From Bacteroidales bacterium UBA4772 (lineage in GTDB: Bacteria; Bacteroidota; Bacteroidia; Bacteroidales; VadinHA17): a stretch of DNA of 64,000 nt. The DNA lies in NCBI GenBank assembly GCA_002403305.1, contig DHHM01000013.1, forward strand, positions 39,963 through 103,962, in the 5' to 3' direction. Under the pieces are notes generated by a model that saw only the letters and a program-made list of their open reading frames with translations, was not told the DNA's origin and made no database searches. Position 1 is the stretch's first letter; each line of letters starts with the position of its first letter. Shown here in pieces: positions 21,393 to 29,768 of this stretch. A program made the position numbers and the translations under genes.

Positions 21393-22383
21393 GAAGATAG
21401 TTGACCTGATGAGTCTCGTCAGGCTACCCAACCTACTGGTGGTTGCGCTTACAATGATGCTGATGCGCTATGCCGTCATCAGACCTCTCCTTAGTGCTAT
21501 ACCCGTCACCATGGCTGATAACCCATTGCTGGTGACACGCATGACCTTCCAGCTGGGATGGTTCGACTTTCTGATACTGGTCGTTTCCACCTGCTTCATC
21601 ACCGCTGCCGGATATGTCATTAATGATTACTTTGATATCCGCACCGATTTCATCAACAGGGGCAGGATAATCGTGGGCAACACCATAACAAGGCGCATGG
21701 CCATGATGTACCACAATGTGCTGAACATCCTCGGGGTGGCCGGTGGAACCTATGTCTCAGCCCGTATAGGATATATCTGGCTCGGCATCTTCTTCGTACT
21801 CATCACAGGCCTGCTCTACTTTTATTCAGCAACATTCAAGAAACAGTCTCTCATCGGGAATATCATCGTCGCACTGCTGGTGGCCATGGTGCCCATGATG
21901 GTTGTGGTCTATGACGCAGCCCCGATTTATGCCTTCTACTCCCAGGCGCTGACCGACTTCCCCGGGGTGGCCATCCTCCTCTGGTGGGTGGGCGGATTCT
22001 CACTCTTCGCGTTCCTTACAACTCTCATACGGGAGATAATAAAGGATATGGAAGACTGTGAAGGAGACAGAGAGACAGGCATGAAGACCCTGCCTGTCAG
22101 TTGCGGACTGAAGACCTGCAAGACAATAGTCATACTTCTGTCGCTGGTCACCCTTCTGCTCTTCTACCTTGTATGGCAGAGATATCTCCATGACACCGTC
22201 ACCCTCGTTTATACCTCACTCCTGCTGGCAGCACCTCTGCTGGCCGTCATCTACAGGGTTGCCACCGGCAGGGATAAACAGCAGTTCCATGTGGCCAGCA
22301 GGCTGATGAAGCTGATTATGGTGGCGGGGATGCTCTACTCCCTTGTGGCCGGGGCCATAATCACCTCCGGAAAAATATTTTGA
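21373..22383 (+). CDS. UbiA-family prenyltransferase
   Basis: A 336-residue integral membrane protein with about eight or nine helices and the two Asp-rich motifs of UbiA enzymes, NDYFDIRTDFINR and KDMEDCEGDRETG, which bind the prenyl diphosphate through Mg. In Bacteroidetes this group is often annotated as geranylgeranylglycerol-phosphate geranylgeranyltransferase-like, but the acceptor cannot be read from the sequence. It begins inside the end of the phosphatase gene and its stop codon shares one base with the maf ATG. Confidence 0.83.
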   Translation: MKHSRGEKIVDLMSLVRLPNLLVVALTMMLMRYAVIRPLLSAIPVTMADNPLLVTRMTFQLGWFDFLILVVSTCFITAAGYVINDYFDIRTDFINRGRIIVGNTITRRMAMMYHNVLNILGVAGGTYVSARIGYIWLGIFFVLITGLLYFYSATFKKQSLIGNIIVALLVAMVPMMVVVYDAAPIYAFYSQALTDFPGVAILLWWVGGFSLFAFLTTLIREIIKDMEDCEGDRETGMKTLPVSCGLKTCKTIVILLSLVTLLLFYLVWQRYLHDTVTLVYTSLLLAAPLLAVIYRVATGRDKQQFHVASRLMKLIMVAGMLYSLVAGAIITSGKIF

Positions 22384-22985
22384 TGATGACGTTTGACGGA
22401 CTGAAGGATTTTGATCTTGTTCTTGCTTCAGCATCACCGCGGCGGCGACAGCTGCTTGAGGATGCAGGACTCACCTTCACCACTGCTGTGGCGCAATACG
22501 ATGAGGTCTGGCCCGACGGACTGTCGGGGAGGGAGATAGCCGAGCATCTCGCTGCAGCAAAGGCCCGGGCATGGAATGAACCAATAAGGGAACGACAGAT
22601 AGTCATAACAGCAGATACTGTGGTATGGTGCCGCGACAGACTGCTTGGCAAACCGGCAGACAGCAGGGAGGCTGCCCATTTTCTCAGGCTGCTGTCCGAC
22701 TGCGAGCATGAGGTCACAACAGCCATATGCCTCAGGGACAGCAGACGCAGCCATACCTTCTCCGTCACCACCAGGGTGATGTTCCGCATGCTTCAGGAGG
22801 ATGAGATAACCTACTATGTTGAGAGATTCGCTCCCCTTGACAAGGCGGGAGCCTACGGCATACAGGAGTGGATAGGCCTCCGGGGAATCACAAGGATAGA
22901 GGGATCATACTATAACGTTGTAGGTATGCCCGTCAGCGACCTCCTGACCCAACTGGTTGAATTTGCAGGCAACAAAACAGATTAA
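22383..22985 (+). CDS. maf: Maf-like nucleotide pyrophosphatase
   Basis: This 200-residue Maf/YhdE-family enzyme probably hydrolyses non-canonical or modified nucleoside triphosphates. The signature LASASPRRRQLLEDAGL is near the start and ITADTVVWCRDRLLGKP carries the conserved Asp; the later AGAYGIQEW fits the family. I chose ATG 22383 (MMTFDG), which overlaps the upstream stop in TGATG, over the TTG at 22380. It ends the four-gene operon. Confidence 0.88.
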   Translation: MMTFDGLKDFDLVLASASPRRRQLLEDAGLTFTTAVAQYDEVWPDGLSGREIAEHLAAAKARAWNEPIRERQIVITADTVVWCRDRLLGKPADSREAAHFLRLLSDCEHEVTTAICLRDSRRSHTFSVTTRVMFRMLQEDEITYYVERFAPLDKAGAYGIQEWIGLRGITRIEGSYYNVVGMPVSDLLTQLVEFAGNKTD

Positions 22986-22989
22986 TGAT

Positions 22990-23083
22990 ATGAAACTTAC
23001 ATGGGCAGTAACTCTCAAAAGGAAATGATTATTTTCTTCGTGTAAGTTCCATTAGACCAATAAAATAAAAATCAAATAATCTA
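22990..23083 (+). promoter_or_regulatory. recurrent leader element, copy A
   Basis: A 94-nt stretch that ends at the base before the S46 peptidase ATG closely resembles 44027-44122, which ends directly before the sulfatase ATG. Shared blocks at matching spacing are ATGAAACTT-CATG (from base 1), AGGAA-TGATTATT (from base 31), AAGTTCCAT, and AAATAATCT next to the start codon. The first block can pair with the CGTGTAAGTTCCAT segment to form a roughly 14-bp stem. Confidence 0.6.
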
Positions 23084-25255
23084 ATGAAAAAACAAACCTT
23101 AACCGCAATTTTGCTCCTATCCCTTCTGTCAGTCCCGGCTGCGGCTGATGAAGGCATGTGGATACCGCTTCTGATAGAAAAGTACAATATCAGCCTCATG
23201 CAGGAGAATGGCTTTAAACTTACGGCCGAAGACATCTACAGCATTAACAAAGCCTCGATGAAGGATGCCGTTGTGCTTTTCGGCGGTGGCTGCACCGGTG
23301 AGTTCATCTCTGACCAGGGGCTTCTCATCACCAACCACCACTGCGGGTACGGCTCTATACAGAGACACTCTACCCTGGAACATGACTATCTGAGTGACGG
23401 TTTCTGGGCCGCCTCCCATGAGGAAGAGCTGCACAATCCCGGGCTAACCGTCACCATCCTGAAGTATATGGAGGATGTGACAGACAGGGTCCTTGAAGGG
23501 GTGACTGATGATATGGATGACAGCAAAAGGGAGGCCTTGATCAATGCAAATATTGTTAAAATCAATGCCAAAGCAATTGAAGGAACAGATTACCTGGCAG
23601 CGGTGAGACCCTTCTTTCTTGGCAACCAGTATTTCCTGATCGTCAATGAGGTCTTCCAGGATGTAAGGCTGGTGGGGGCACCACCATCCGCCATCGGCAA
23701 GTTCGGTGGCGACACTGACAACTGGGTATGGCCCCGTCATACAGGCGACTTCTCCCTCTTCAGGGTCTATGCCAATAAGGATAACAAACCGGCAGCCTGG
23801 GCAGCTGACAATGTGCCCTACAGGCCTGCATACCATTTCCCGGTCTCTCTCGCCGGCGTGCAGGAGGGTGATTTTACCATGGTCTTCGGCTATCCGGGCC
23901 GGACACAGCAATATGCACCCTCGCACCACATCCGGATGCTCAGGGATGTCATCTACCCGATGCATGTGGAGATACGCGGCAAAAAAATCTCAATCATGGA
24001 GCAGGAGATGGCAAAAGACCCGCTGGTGAGACTCAAATACTCGGGCAAGTCGTTCGGAATGGCCAACGGATGGAAAAAGTGGATAGGAGAGATACAGAGC
24101 CTCGACAGGATGAACGCCGTGGAGCGCAAACAAGCTTTTGAGAAGGAGTTTGCGGCATGGGTGGCTGAAGACCCGACGCGTGTAAGCAAATACGGCGAGA
24201 TATTTGATCAGTACAACGAGATATACGACAGCTACCAGGATTTGTACCTGGTGAATATCTATACCGCCGAGGTGTTCTTCAGCAGCGGGGCTGAGGCTGT
24301 CGGTCTGGCAGGAAGATTCGGAAGGGCTGTGGAGCTGGCTGCGAAGAAGAGCCCGGAACTCGAAAAGGAGCTCGAAAGGGTGAAGGGCTATGCCTCCGGA
24401 TTCTTCAGAAACTATGACCCATCGGTCGATAAGAAGCTATTTGTCGCGGTGATGAATCTCTATGGCAGAAACATCGCTCCGGAGTGGCAGGCACCGGCAT
24501 ATAAGGCTCTCTATGCCTCCTGCAGGGGGGACTTCGGATCAGTCGTTGACAAACTATATGAGAGGTCACTCTTCACCGATGAGAACAGGGTCAATACACT
24601 GATTAGCAAGTTTGACGCGAAGAAGGTCAGAAAGGATCCCTTTTATATTCTGGCCCTGTCGGCATCAGAGTTGCTGAATGACAGAGCGAGGCCGGAGCTG
24701 ACATCGCTTGGCGCCCGGCTGGAGAAGCTGAACAGGCTCTACATGGCGGCGCAGATGGAAAAGGGCAGCGACAGGGTCTTCTATCCTGATGCCAACTCGA
24801 CCCTCAGGCTGGCTTATGGGAAGGTTATGGGTTATGAATCACGCGATGCAGTGTACCACAGGCACCAGACAACCCTCACAGGAGTGATGGAGAAGGATAA
24901 CCCTGAGATATATGACTACGATGTACCTGACAGACTGAAGGAACTTTATAAGAACAAGGATTTCGGCAGGTATGCCACCGCAGACGGCGACGTGCCAGTA
25001 TGCTTCATAGCCAACAATCACACTACCGGAGGCAACTCAGGAAGCCCGGTGCTCAATGCCGAAGGTCACCTGATAGGTGTCAATTTCGACCGTGCCTGGG
25101 AGGGTGTTGCATCGGATATCATGTATAACCCGAAGCAGAGCCGAAATATCAGCCTCGACATCAGGTACGTGCTCTTCCTGATAGACAAGTTCGCCGGCGC
25201 CGGCTATCTCATTGATGAGATGACACTGGTTGGTGAGCCTCAGCATACTCCCTGA
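23084..25255 (+). CDS. S46 family dipeptidyl-peptidase (DPP11-like)
   Basis: This 723-residue secreted serine peptidase of family S46 releases dipeptides from peptide N-termini in the periplasm, feeding amino-acid fermentation. A signal peptide covers about 1-21. The chymotrypsin-like residues are visible: His in TNHHCGYGSIQ (85-86) and Ser654 in GGNSGSPVL. The S1-pocket position is arginine (R670 in NFDRAWEG); from memory, DPP11, which prefers Asp/Glu, has Arg here and DPP7 has Gly. An acidic preference is therefore inferred. The 3' end overlaps the convergent activase gene by 47 bases. The start is preceded by the recurrent leader element. Confidence 0.92.
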   Translation: MKKQTLTAILLLSLLSVPAAADEGMWIPLLIEKYNISLMQENGFKLTAEDIYSINKASMKDAVVLFGGGCTGEFISDQGLLITNHHCGYGSIQRHSTLEHDYLSDGFWAASHEEELHNPGLTVTILKYMEDVTDRVLEGVTDDMDDSKREALINANIVKINAKAIEGTDYLAAVRPFFLGNQYFLIVNEVFQDVRLVGAPPSAIGKFGGDTDNWVWPRHTGDFSLFRVYANKDNKPAAWAADNVPYRPAYHFPVSLAGVQEGDFTMVFGYPGRTQQYAPSHHIRMLRDVIYPMHVEIRGKKISIMEQEMAKDPLVRLKYSGKSFGMANGWKKWIGEIQSLDRMNAVERKQAFEKEFAAWVAEDPTRVSKYGEIFDQYNEIYDSYQDLYLVNIYTAEVFFSSGAEAVGLAGRFGRAVELAAKKSPELEKELERVKGYASGFFRNYDPSVDKKLFVAVMNLYGRNIAPEWQAPAYKALYASCRGDFGSVVDKLYERSLFTDENRVNTLISKFDAKKVRKDPFYILALSASELLNDRARPELTSLGARLEKLNRLYMAAQMEKGSDRVFYPDANSTLRLAYGKVMGYESRDAVYHRHQTTLTGVMEKDNPEIYDYDVPDRLKELYKNKDFGRYATADGDVPVCFIANNHTTGGNSGSPVLNAEGHLIGVNFDRAWEGVASDIMYNPKQSRNISLDIRYVLFLIDKFAGAGYLIDEMTLVGEPQHTP

Positions 25256-28200
25256 CCTGGAAGACGAAAGCCTGCAGCCTGGTCTCCAGGGAGACGGTAT
25301 CCTGTCCGTCATAGGGTATATTCAGGAAGGGAATGTTGTTGTTGTCCTTCCTGAATGAGTCACTCACCGATGCCACCAGTGTTCCCGGCATACAGGCAAA
25401 GGGTAGTATGGCTGCTATGCCCGAGACGCCCCTCTGTGCCAGTGCTGCCGAGGTACCTATGGCTATCGGGGGGTCACCGTCATAGAACTCACTGACATAC
25501 CTGTTGCTCAGCTCAAGCATCTCATGAAGCGAGACATCCTTGGTGGTGTCAGTATATTTGTTGATGCCCCTGAGGAGATAGTCGACGATCACCTCCTGGC
25601 CGATGGCCTGAATCTTCGATTTGATCACGCCCATGTTGTCATTCTTCCACCGGCTGTCGCGCGTATAGCGATGTGTGGAATATGTTATCCACTCCGAGAA
25701 GGGGCCGATGGTCACCTCAGCTCCCAGCGCCTCAAGCCTGTTGGCAATGTTGCCGTTGCACCCGGCATTGTCACGCATGTATACCTCGCCTATCACTGCA
25801 ATGACAGGCTTCCTGCGGCTCTTGTCAACTTTTACGGCCATAAACTCATAGGCTGTCTCTACGAGGATCCTTCGCAATCCCCTGCAGTTTTTCTCTATGG
25901 AATCCCCGGTCTTTTTCAGGGCAGCCTGGTAGACAGCTTCAGTATCGCCCGTATTGAGCCCGTAAGGCCTTGTCTCCCTGTAGAGCTTCCGGATATAGTC
26001 AAAGGCCACAAACCCTTTCCAGGCGTTGATACGGAACCGCTGGCTCCTGTCTCCGGCAAGATCAGCATATGATGTGTCATTGGAGGGGGTTACCAGCTCT
26101 GCCTCCCTGAAGCCAAGCCTGTCGAACAGTATCCTCTGGAACTGGTTATACTGCCCGAAGCGGCAGGGACCGTTATGGTCGGGCATGAAGAAGCTCATCT
26201 TTGACGGGTCGGTGCCCGGCTCCATCAGCTTCTTGAGGAAGCTGCCCGTTGTGCATATCATCGGGAAGCACTCCCTGGAGGAGGTGTACTTTCTTCCCAG
26301 TGCAATATCCACTTCCGTCTGTTTGGGCAGCACCTCCGAGGGGATGCCCACGCTGCGCGCTGCCGCAGCAATAAAATAGGCACCGTCGTGCATGTAGGGG
26401 AAGTAAAGCGTCCTGTCCACCGGAGGTTCGGAAGGACTGGGCCGCGGCCTGATAACCTCGATCTCCCTCTTCTCATTCTGTTCTGATCCCTTCAGGCTGT
26501 CAAGGAAGGCTTCGATGCGCGTCACCATGCCGGCATCGGCTGAGTGTTCGTCCACCTCCAGATGGAGGAAAGGCTTGCCCTTGAGCTCCTCGGTGACATA
26601 ATGCCAGATAAATGAGTCGGGACCGCACCTGAAGTTGCTGATATAAACTGCATAGAGCCCATCGGTTTTTGCCACATGCTGCGCCGCGGCGATCATCTTT
26701 TGTCCGTTGGGCCAGTACATGTTCCTGTAGTTGCCGTATATATGAGCCGATGAAAGGTCAAGCATGTCCAGCGGTATGGGCATAACGTCCTGTGTCAGCA
26801 GCTTCTCAGTAAGGTTGAGATTCAGATGAGGGTCCGTGCTGTTATAGGGTCTGCCGAGGATGATGACCGGGCGGCATCCGTCAGGAAGGTTATCCATCAC
26901 CGTTTTGCCATATTCCACAAGCCCCTTCTCAAAGGCTACCTGAACGCCGTCAGCCTTGTATATCGCATTCTTTATCTTTCCGGCGTCAAGCCTGAACCTC
27001 TCGCCGAAGAAGGAGGTCATCTCCTTAACCAGTGCTCTCTCAAAGTACCTGAAATGAAGGGTGGGAGTGAGGAACTTCTTCTCATCCACTTTACCGCGGA
27101 GGGCAGCCCGGACCATGAAGGGGAACGACTGTATCCACGGACAGTTGGTGTTGGTGGTGGTGTCTCCCTCGCGGTATTTGCTGCTGACGATGAAGGGGAG
27201 AAAAATATAGTCGACACCCCTGTCGACCAGGTCCATAACATGACCGTGCATCAGCTCCACGGGAAGGCAGGTCTCCGCCGTGACGGTCTCCAGCGATCGT
27301 GTCACAAGGCTCTTGTCCGACTCCCGTGACAGGATAACGTTAAAGCCGACCTCCTCAAAGAATGTCCTCCAGAAGGGAAACTGCTGGTAGTAGATCATGA
27401 GCGCCCTGGGGATGCCCACCGTGGGCTTGCCGTTGGCCTCCCTCTCAAGGTAATCGCCCATGAGCATCTCGGTTCTCTTCTTAAAGAGATTGGGCAGATG
27501 GTCTGTCTTTTTCTTTCTCGAATCTATCTCATATTTTTCACAGCGGCCACCGTAGTAGAGCGACTTGCTCTCGCCGGCGATCTTCACCCTGCTGATCTCA
27601 CAGTGGTTTGTGCAGCCGTTGCAGACAAACCTGGTGATCTTATATGAGGCATTGCGTATGCCGAAGCCCTTGAATGTCGTCTTCTGGCCTTCGGTCATCA
27701 TATTCTGCGCCAGTATGGCAGCGCCTATGGCTCCCGTAACGTCGAAATGGGGCGGGATAATGATCTTTTTTTCCAGTACCTGCTCAAAGGCAGCCACCAC
27801 GGCCTTGTTGTTCGTCACCCCGCCCTGGAAGAAGATCTTGTCGCCTATCCTGCGGTCAGCGACCACCTTCTGAAGGTAGTTGTATACTATAGAGTAGGCC
27901 AGACCGCCAACCAGGTTGTCATTGCGGGCGCCCTTCTGCATGAAGGTGTTGAGGTCCGATTCCATGAAAACGGTACAGCGGTCGCCCAGCTTCACGGGCG
28001 AGGCCGATTTCAGGGCCATGGTCCCGAACTCCCCCACGATTTTTATGTTAAGCTTCTCGGCCTGCTCCTCCAGGAACGAGCCTGTACCGGCAGCACATAC
28101 CTTGTTCATCTCGAAGTCGACCACCACGCCGTTCTCAATGCTGATGTACTTTGAATCCTGACCGCCTATCTCGAAGATAGTATCTACGGTAGGGTCATAG

Positions 28201-29462
28201 TCGATGGCTGCCGTGGCCTGTGCCGTGATCTCGTTGCGGATGGTGTCTGCCCCGATGAAGTCGCCGGTAAGATAACGGCCGGAGCCGGTGGTGCCTGCGC
28301 CGATCACCTCCACCTCTTCTCCCACCTCGTCATATATCTCGCTCATCCCTCTCTGTATTGCTTCCAGCGGTTTGCCGGCAGTGGGGAGATAGCGTCTTGC
28401 AACCACATTGTGATCCGGATCGATGAGAACGACGTTGGTGCTGAGTGATCCCACATCAATACCCAGGTAGACGGGCAGCTTCTCAGTGCCGTTCTTCATG
28501 AATCTCACCTCCTTGGTGTAAAGGGCTTCGGACTCCTTCAACTGCGGGAGGCTGACAAAGACGGAGGTGTTGCTATCAAGATATTCCTTCAGCTTCTCCA
28601 GCCCGGCAAATTTCCCGGGCCCGGTGCTGTCAGACAGTACATACATGACCGCACCGATGGCACCCATGGATGCATGATGCTCAGGGATGATCAGCTCATC
28701 ACCCGTCAGACCCAACACCTCCCTGAAGGCTCTCACCATGCCTTCGTTTGCCGCTACCCCACCGGAGAAGACCACAGGCTTCTTTATCTCCTTGCTGCGC
28801 GCGACGGTACTGCGGAAGTTCCTTGCCAGGGCGAAGCATAGCCCTGCGACAATATCATGAAGCGGCGTGGCCATCTGCTGGTGGTGTATCATGTCGCTCT
28901 TGGCGAAGACACTGCAGCGTCCGGCAATGCGTGGCGGGTTGACCGACTTCATTGCCATTTTTCCGAACTCCTTCTCTATCGGTACGCCAATCCTCCTGGC
29001 CTGCTGGTCAAGGAACGACCCCGTGCCGGCAGCACAGATGCTGTTCATCTCAAAGTCGACCAGCCTGGCATACTCATCGCCCGGCTCTCTTTCAAGAATG
29101 ATCAGCTTCGAATCCTCGCCCCCGATCTCTATCACGGTGCGGGCATCAGGATAAAGGCTTCCGGTGGAGGCTGACTGAGAGATAATCTCATTGACGAAGA
29201 TGCCCCCGATAAGTTCGGCAGCCAGCTTGCCTCCCGTGCCTGTCAGGGCAACGCCGTCGATTGTATCGGCAGGATAATCATTCAGCAGAAGCGTGAGCCG
29301 TTCATGCAGCTTGTTGAACGGCTTGCCGTGGACATAATCGTAAAAGTCTTCAATGATCTTGCCAGTGTTGTCAAGCAGCACTGTGTTCAATGAAACGGAT
29401 CCGATATCAAGTCCCAGGAAATATTTACCCCTGGGTGCACTGTTTCCCTTTCCCGTATCCAT
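25209..29462 (-). CDS. giant tandem acyl-CoA dehydratase activase (BadF/HgdC-type) fusion
   Basis: This 1417-residue cytoplasmic protein joins two BadF/BadG/HgdC ATPase domains to HgdB/DUF2229-like parts. Domain 1 (about 14-280) has GLDIGSVS, EIGGEDSKL, and cysteines C143 (CAAGTGSF) and C183 (GRCSVF); domain 2 (about 331-590) has GIDVGSLS, EIGGQDSKY, C456 and C496. In HgdC homodimers the matching cysteines hold one [4Fe-4S] cluster between subunits, so the two fused domains could hold it within one chain. A CNGCTNHC motif (614-621) plus C641 follows, probably another cluster, then a long C-terminal region. Such proteins are common in anaerobes; the substrate is unknown and no separate dehydratase is nearby. 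Confidence 0.87.
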   Translation of the reverse strand: MDTGKGNSAPRGKYFLGLDIGSVSLNTVLLDNTGKIIEDFYDYVHGKPFNKLHERLTLLLNDYPADTIDGVALTGTGGKLAAELIGGIFVNEIISQSASTGSLYPDARTVIEIGGEDSKLIILEREPGDEYARLVDFEMNSICAAGTGSFLDQQARRIGVPIEKEFGKMAMKSVNPPRIAGRCSVFAKSDMIHHQQMATPLHDIVAGLCFALARNFRSTVARSKEIKKPVVFSGGVAANEGMVRAFREVLGLTGDELIIPEHHASMGAIGAVMYVLSDSTGPGKFAGLEKLKEYLDSNTSVFVSLPQLKESEALYTKEVRFMKNGTEKLPVYLGIDVGSLSTNVVLIDPDHNVVARRYLPTAGKPLEAIQRGMSEIYDEVGEEVEVIGAGTTGSGRYLTGDFIGADTIRNEITAQATAAIDYDPTVDTIFEIGGQDSKYISIENGVVVDFEMNKVCAAGTGSFLEEQAEKLNIKIVGEFGTMALKSASPVKLGDRCTVFMESDLNTFMQKGARNDNLVGGLAYSIVYNYLQKVVADRRIGDKIFFQGGVTNNKAVVAAFEQVLEKKIIIPPHFDVTGAIGAAILAQNMMTEGQKTTFKGFGIRNASYKITRFVCNGCTNHCEISRVKIAGESKSLYYGGRCEKYEIDSRKKKTDHLPNLFKKRTEMLMGDYLEREANGKPTVGIPRALMIYYQQFPFWRTFFEEVGFNVILSRESDKSLVTRSLETVTAETCLPVELMHGHVMDLVDRGVDYIFLPFIVSSKYREGDTTTNTNCPWIQSFPFMVRAALRGKVDEKKFLTPTLHFRYFERALVKEMTSFFGERFRLDAGKIKNAIYKADGVQVAFEKGLVEYGKTVMDNLPDGCRPVIILGRPYNSTDPHLNLNLTEKLLTQDVMPIPLDMLDLSSAHIYGNYRNMYWPNGQKMIAAAQHVAKTDGLYAVYISNFRCGPDSFIWHYVTEELKGKPFLHLEVDEHSADAGMVTRIEAFLDSLKGSEQNEKREIEVIRPRPSPSEPPVDRTLYFPYMHDGAYFIAAAARSVGIPSEVLPKQTEVDIALGRKYTSSRECFPMICTTGSFLKKLMEPGTDPSKMSFFMPDHNGPCRFGQYNQFQRILFDRLGFREAELVTPSNDTSYADLAGDRSQRFRINAWKGFVAFDYIRKLYRETRPYGLNTGDTEAVYQAALKKTGDSIEKNCRGLRRILVETAYEFMAVKVDKSRRKPVIAVIGEVYMRDNAGCNGNIANRLEALGAEVTIGPFSEWITYSTHRYTRDSRWKNDNMGVIKSKIQAIGQEVIVDYLLRGINKYTDTTKDVSLHEMLELSNRYVSEFYDGDPPIAIGTSAALAQRGVSGIAAILPFACMPGTLVASVSDSFRKDNNNIPFLNIPYDGQDTVSLETRLQAFVFQVREYAEAHQPVSSHQ

Positions 29463-29768
29463 GGCTCTCAGGTTTTGGTACTCTGGTCCTTTAAGGAATC
29501 AGGCACTTAAGATAGAAAATAATTGCTCAATATTAAATATAATGTGCATATTATTCGTGCCGGTGAGAATTATTCGGGCTGGCGGGATTAGTCATGCAGG
29601 TGCCTTTTGGTTATGCTTGTGCCCGCTATTCTCAGGCTTGAGGACGGGAAATAAATGGTGGGAGAGGGGTTTTGCAACGGGCAGAAAGAAAATCGCCGTT
29701 ACGAGGTTGTGGGCAACCGGGTAACGGCGATAGTATTTCAGCAGCGGCAGATGCCTCCTGCCAGCTCT
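29463..29768. other. intergenic region between the activase gene and hcp
   Basis: Both flanking genes are on the minus strand. The left part must hold the activase promoter; the minus-strand TAATATTG (plus-strand 29532-29539) is only a one-mismatch fit to TAnnTTTG. The right part holds the hcp terminator (29683-29730). No gene is seen in between. Confidence 0.5.
29683..29730 (-). terminator. intrinsic terminator of hcp
   Basis: On the minus strand, a 10-bp stem (plus-strand arms TCGCCGTTAC at 29693-29702 and GTAACGGCGA at 29721-29730) encloses a nested GGTTG/CAACC stem and is followed by TTTTCTTTC. It lies about 40 bases after the hcp stop. Confidence 0.85.

Noticed and set aside
22990..23028. 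12-codon open frame (MKLTWAVTLKRK) in leader A as a leader peptide
   Set aside because: The matching frame in leader B stops after four codons (MKLA), so the peptide is not conserved and an RNA or DNA signal is more likely.
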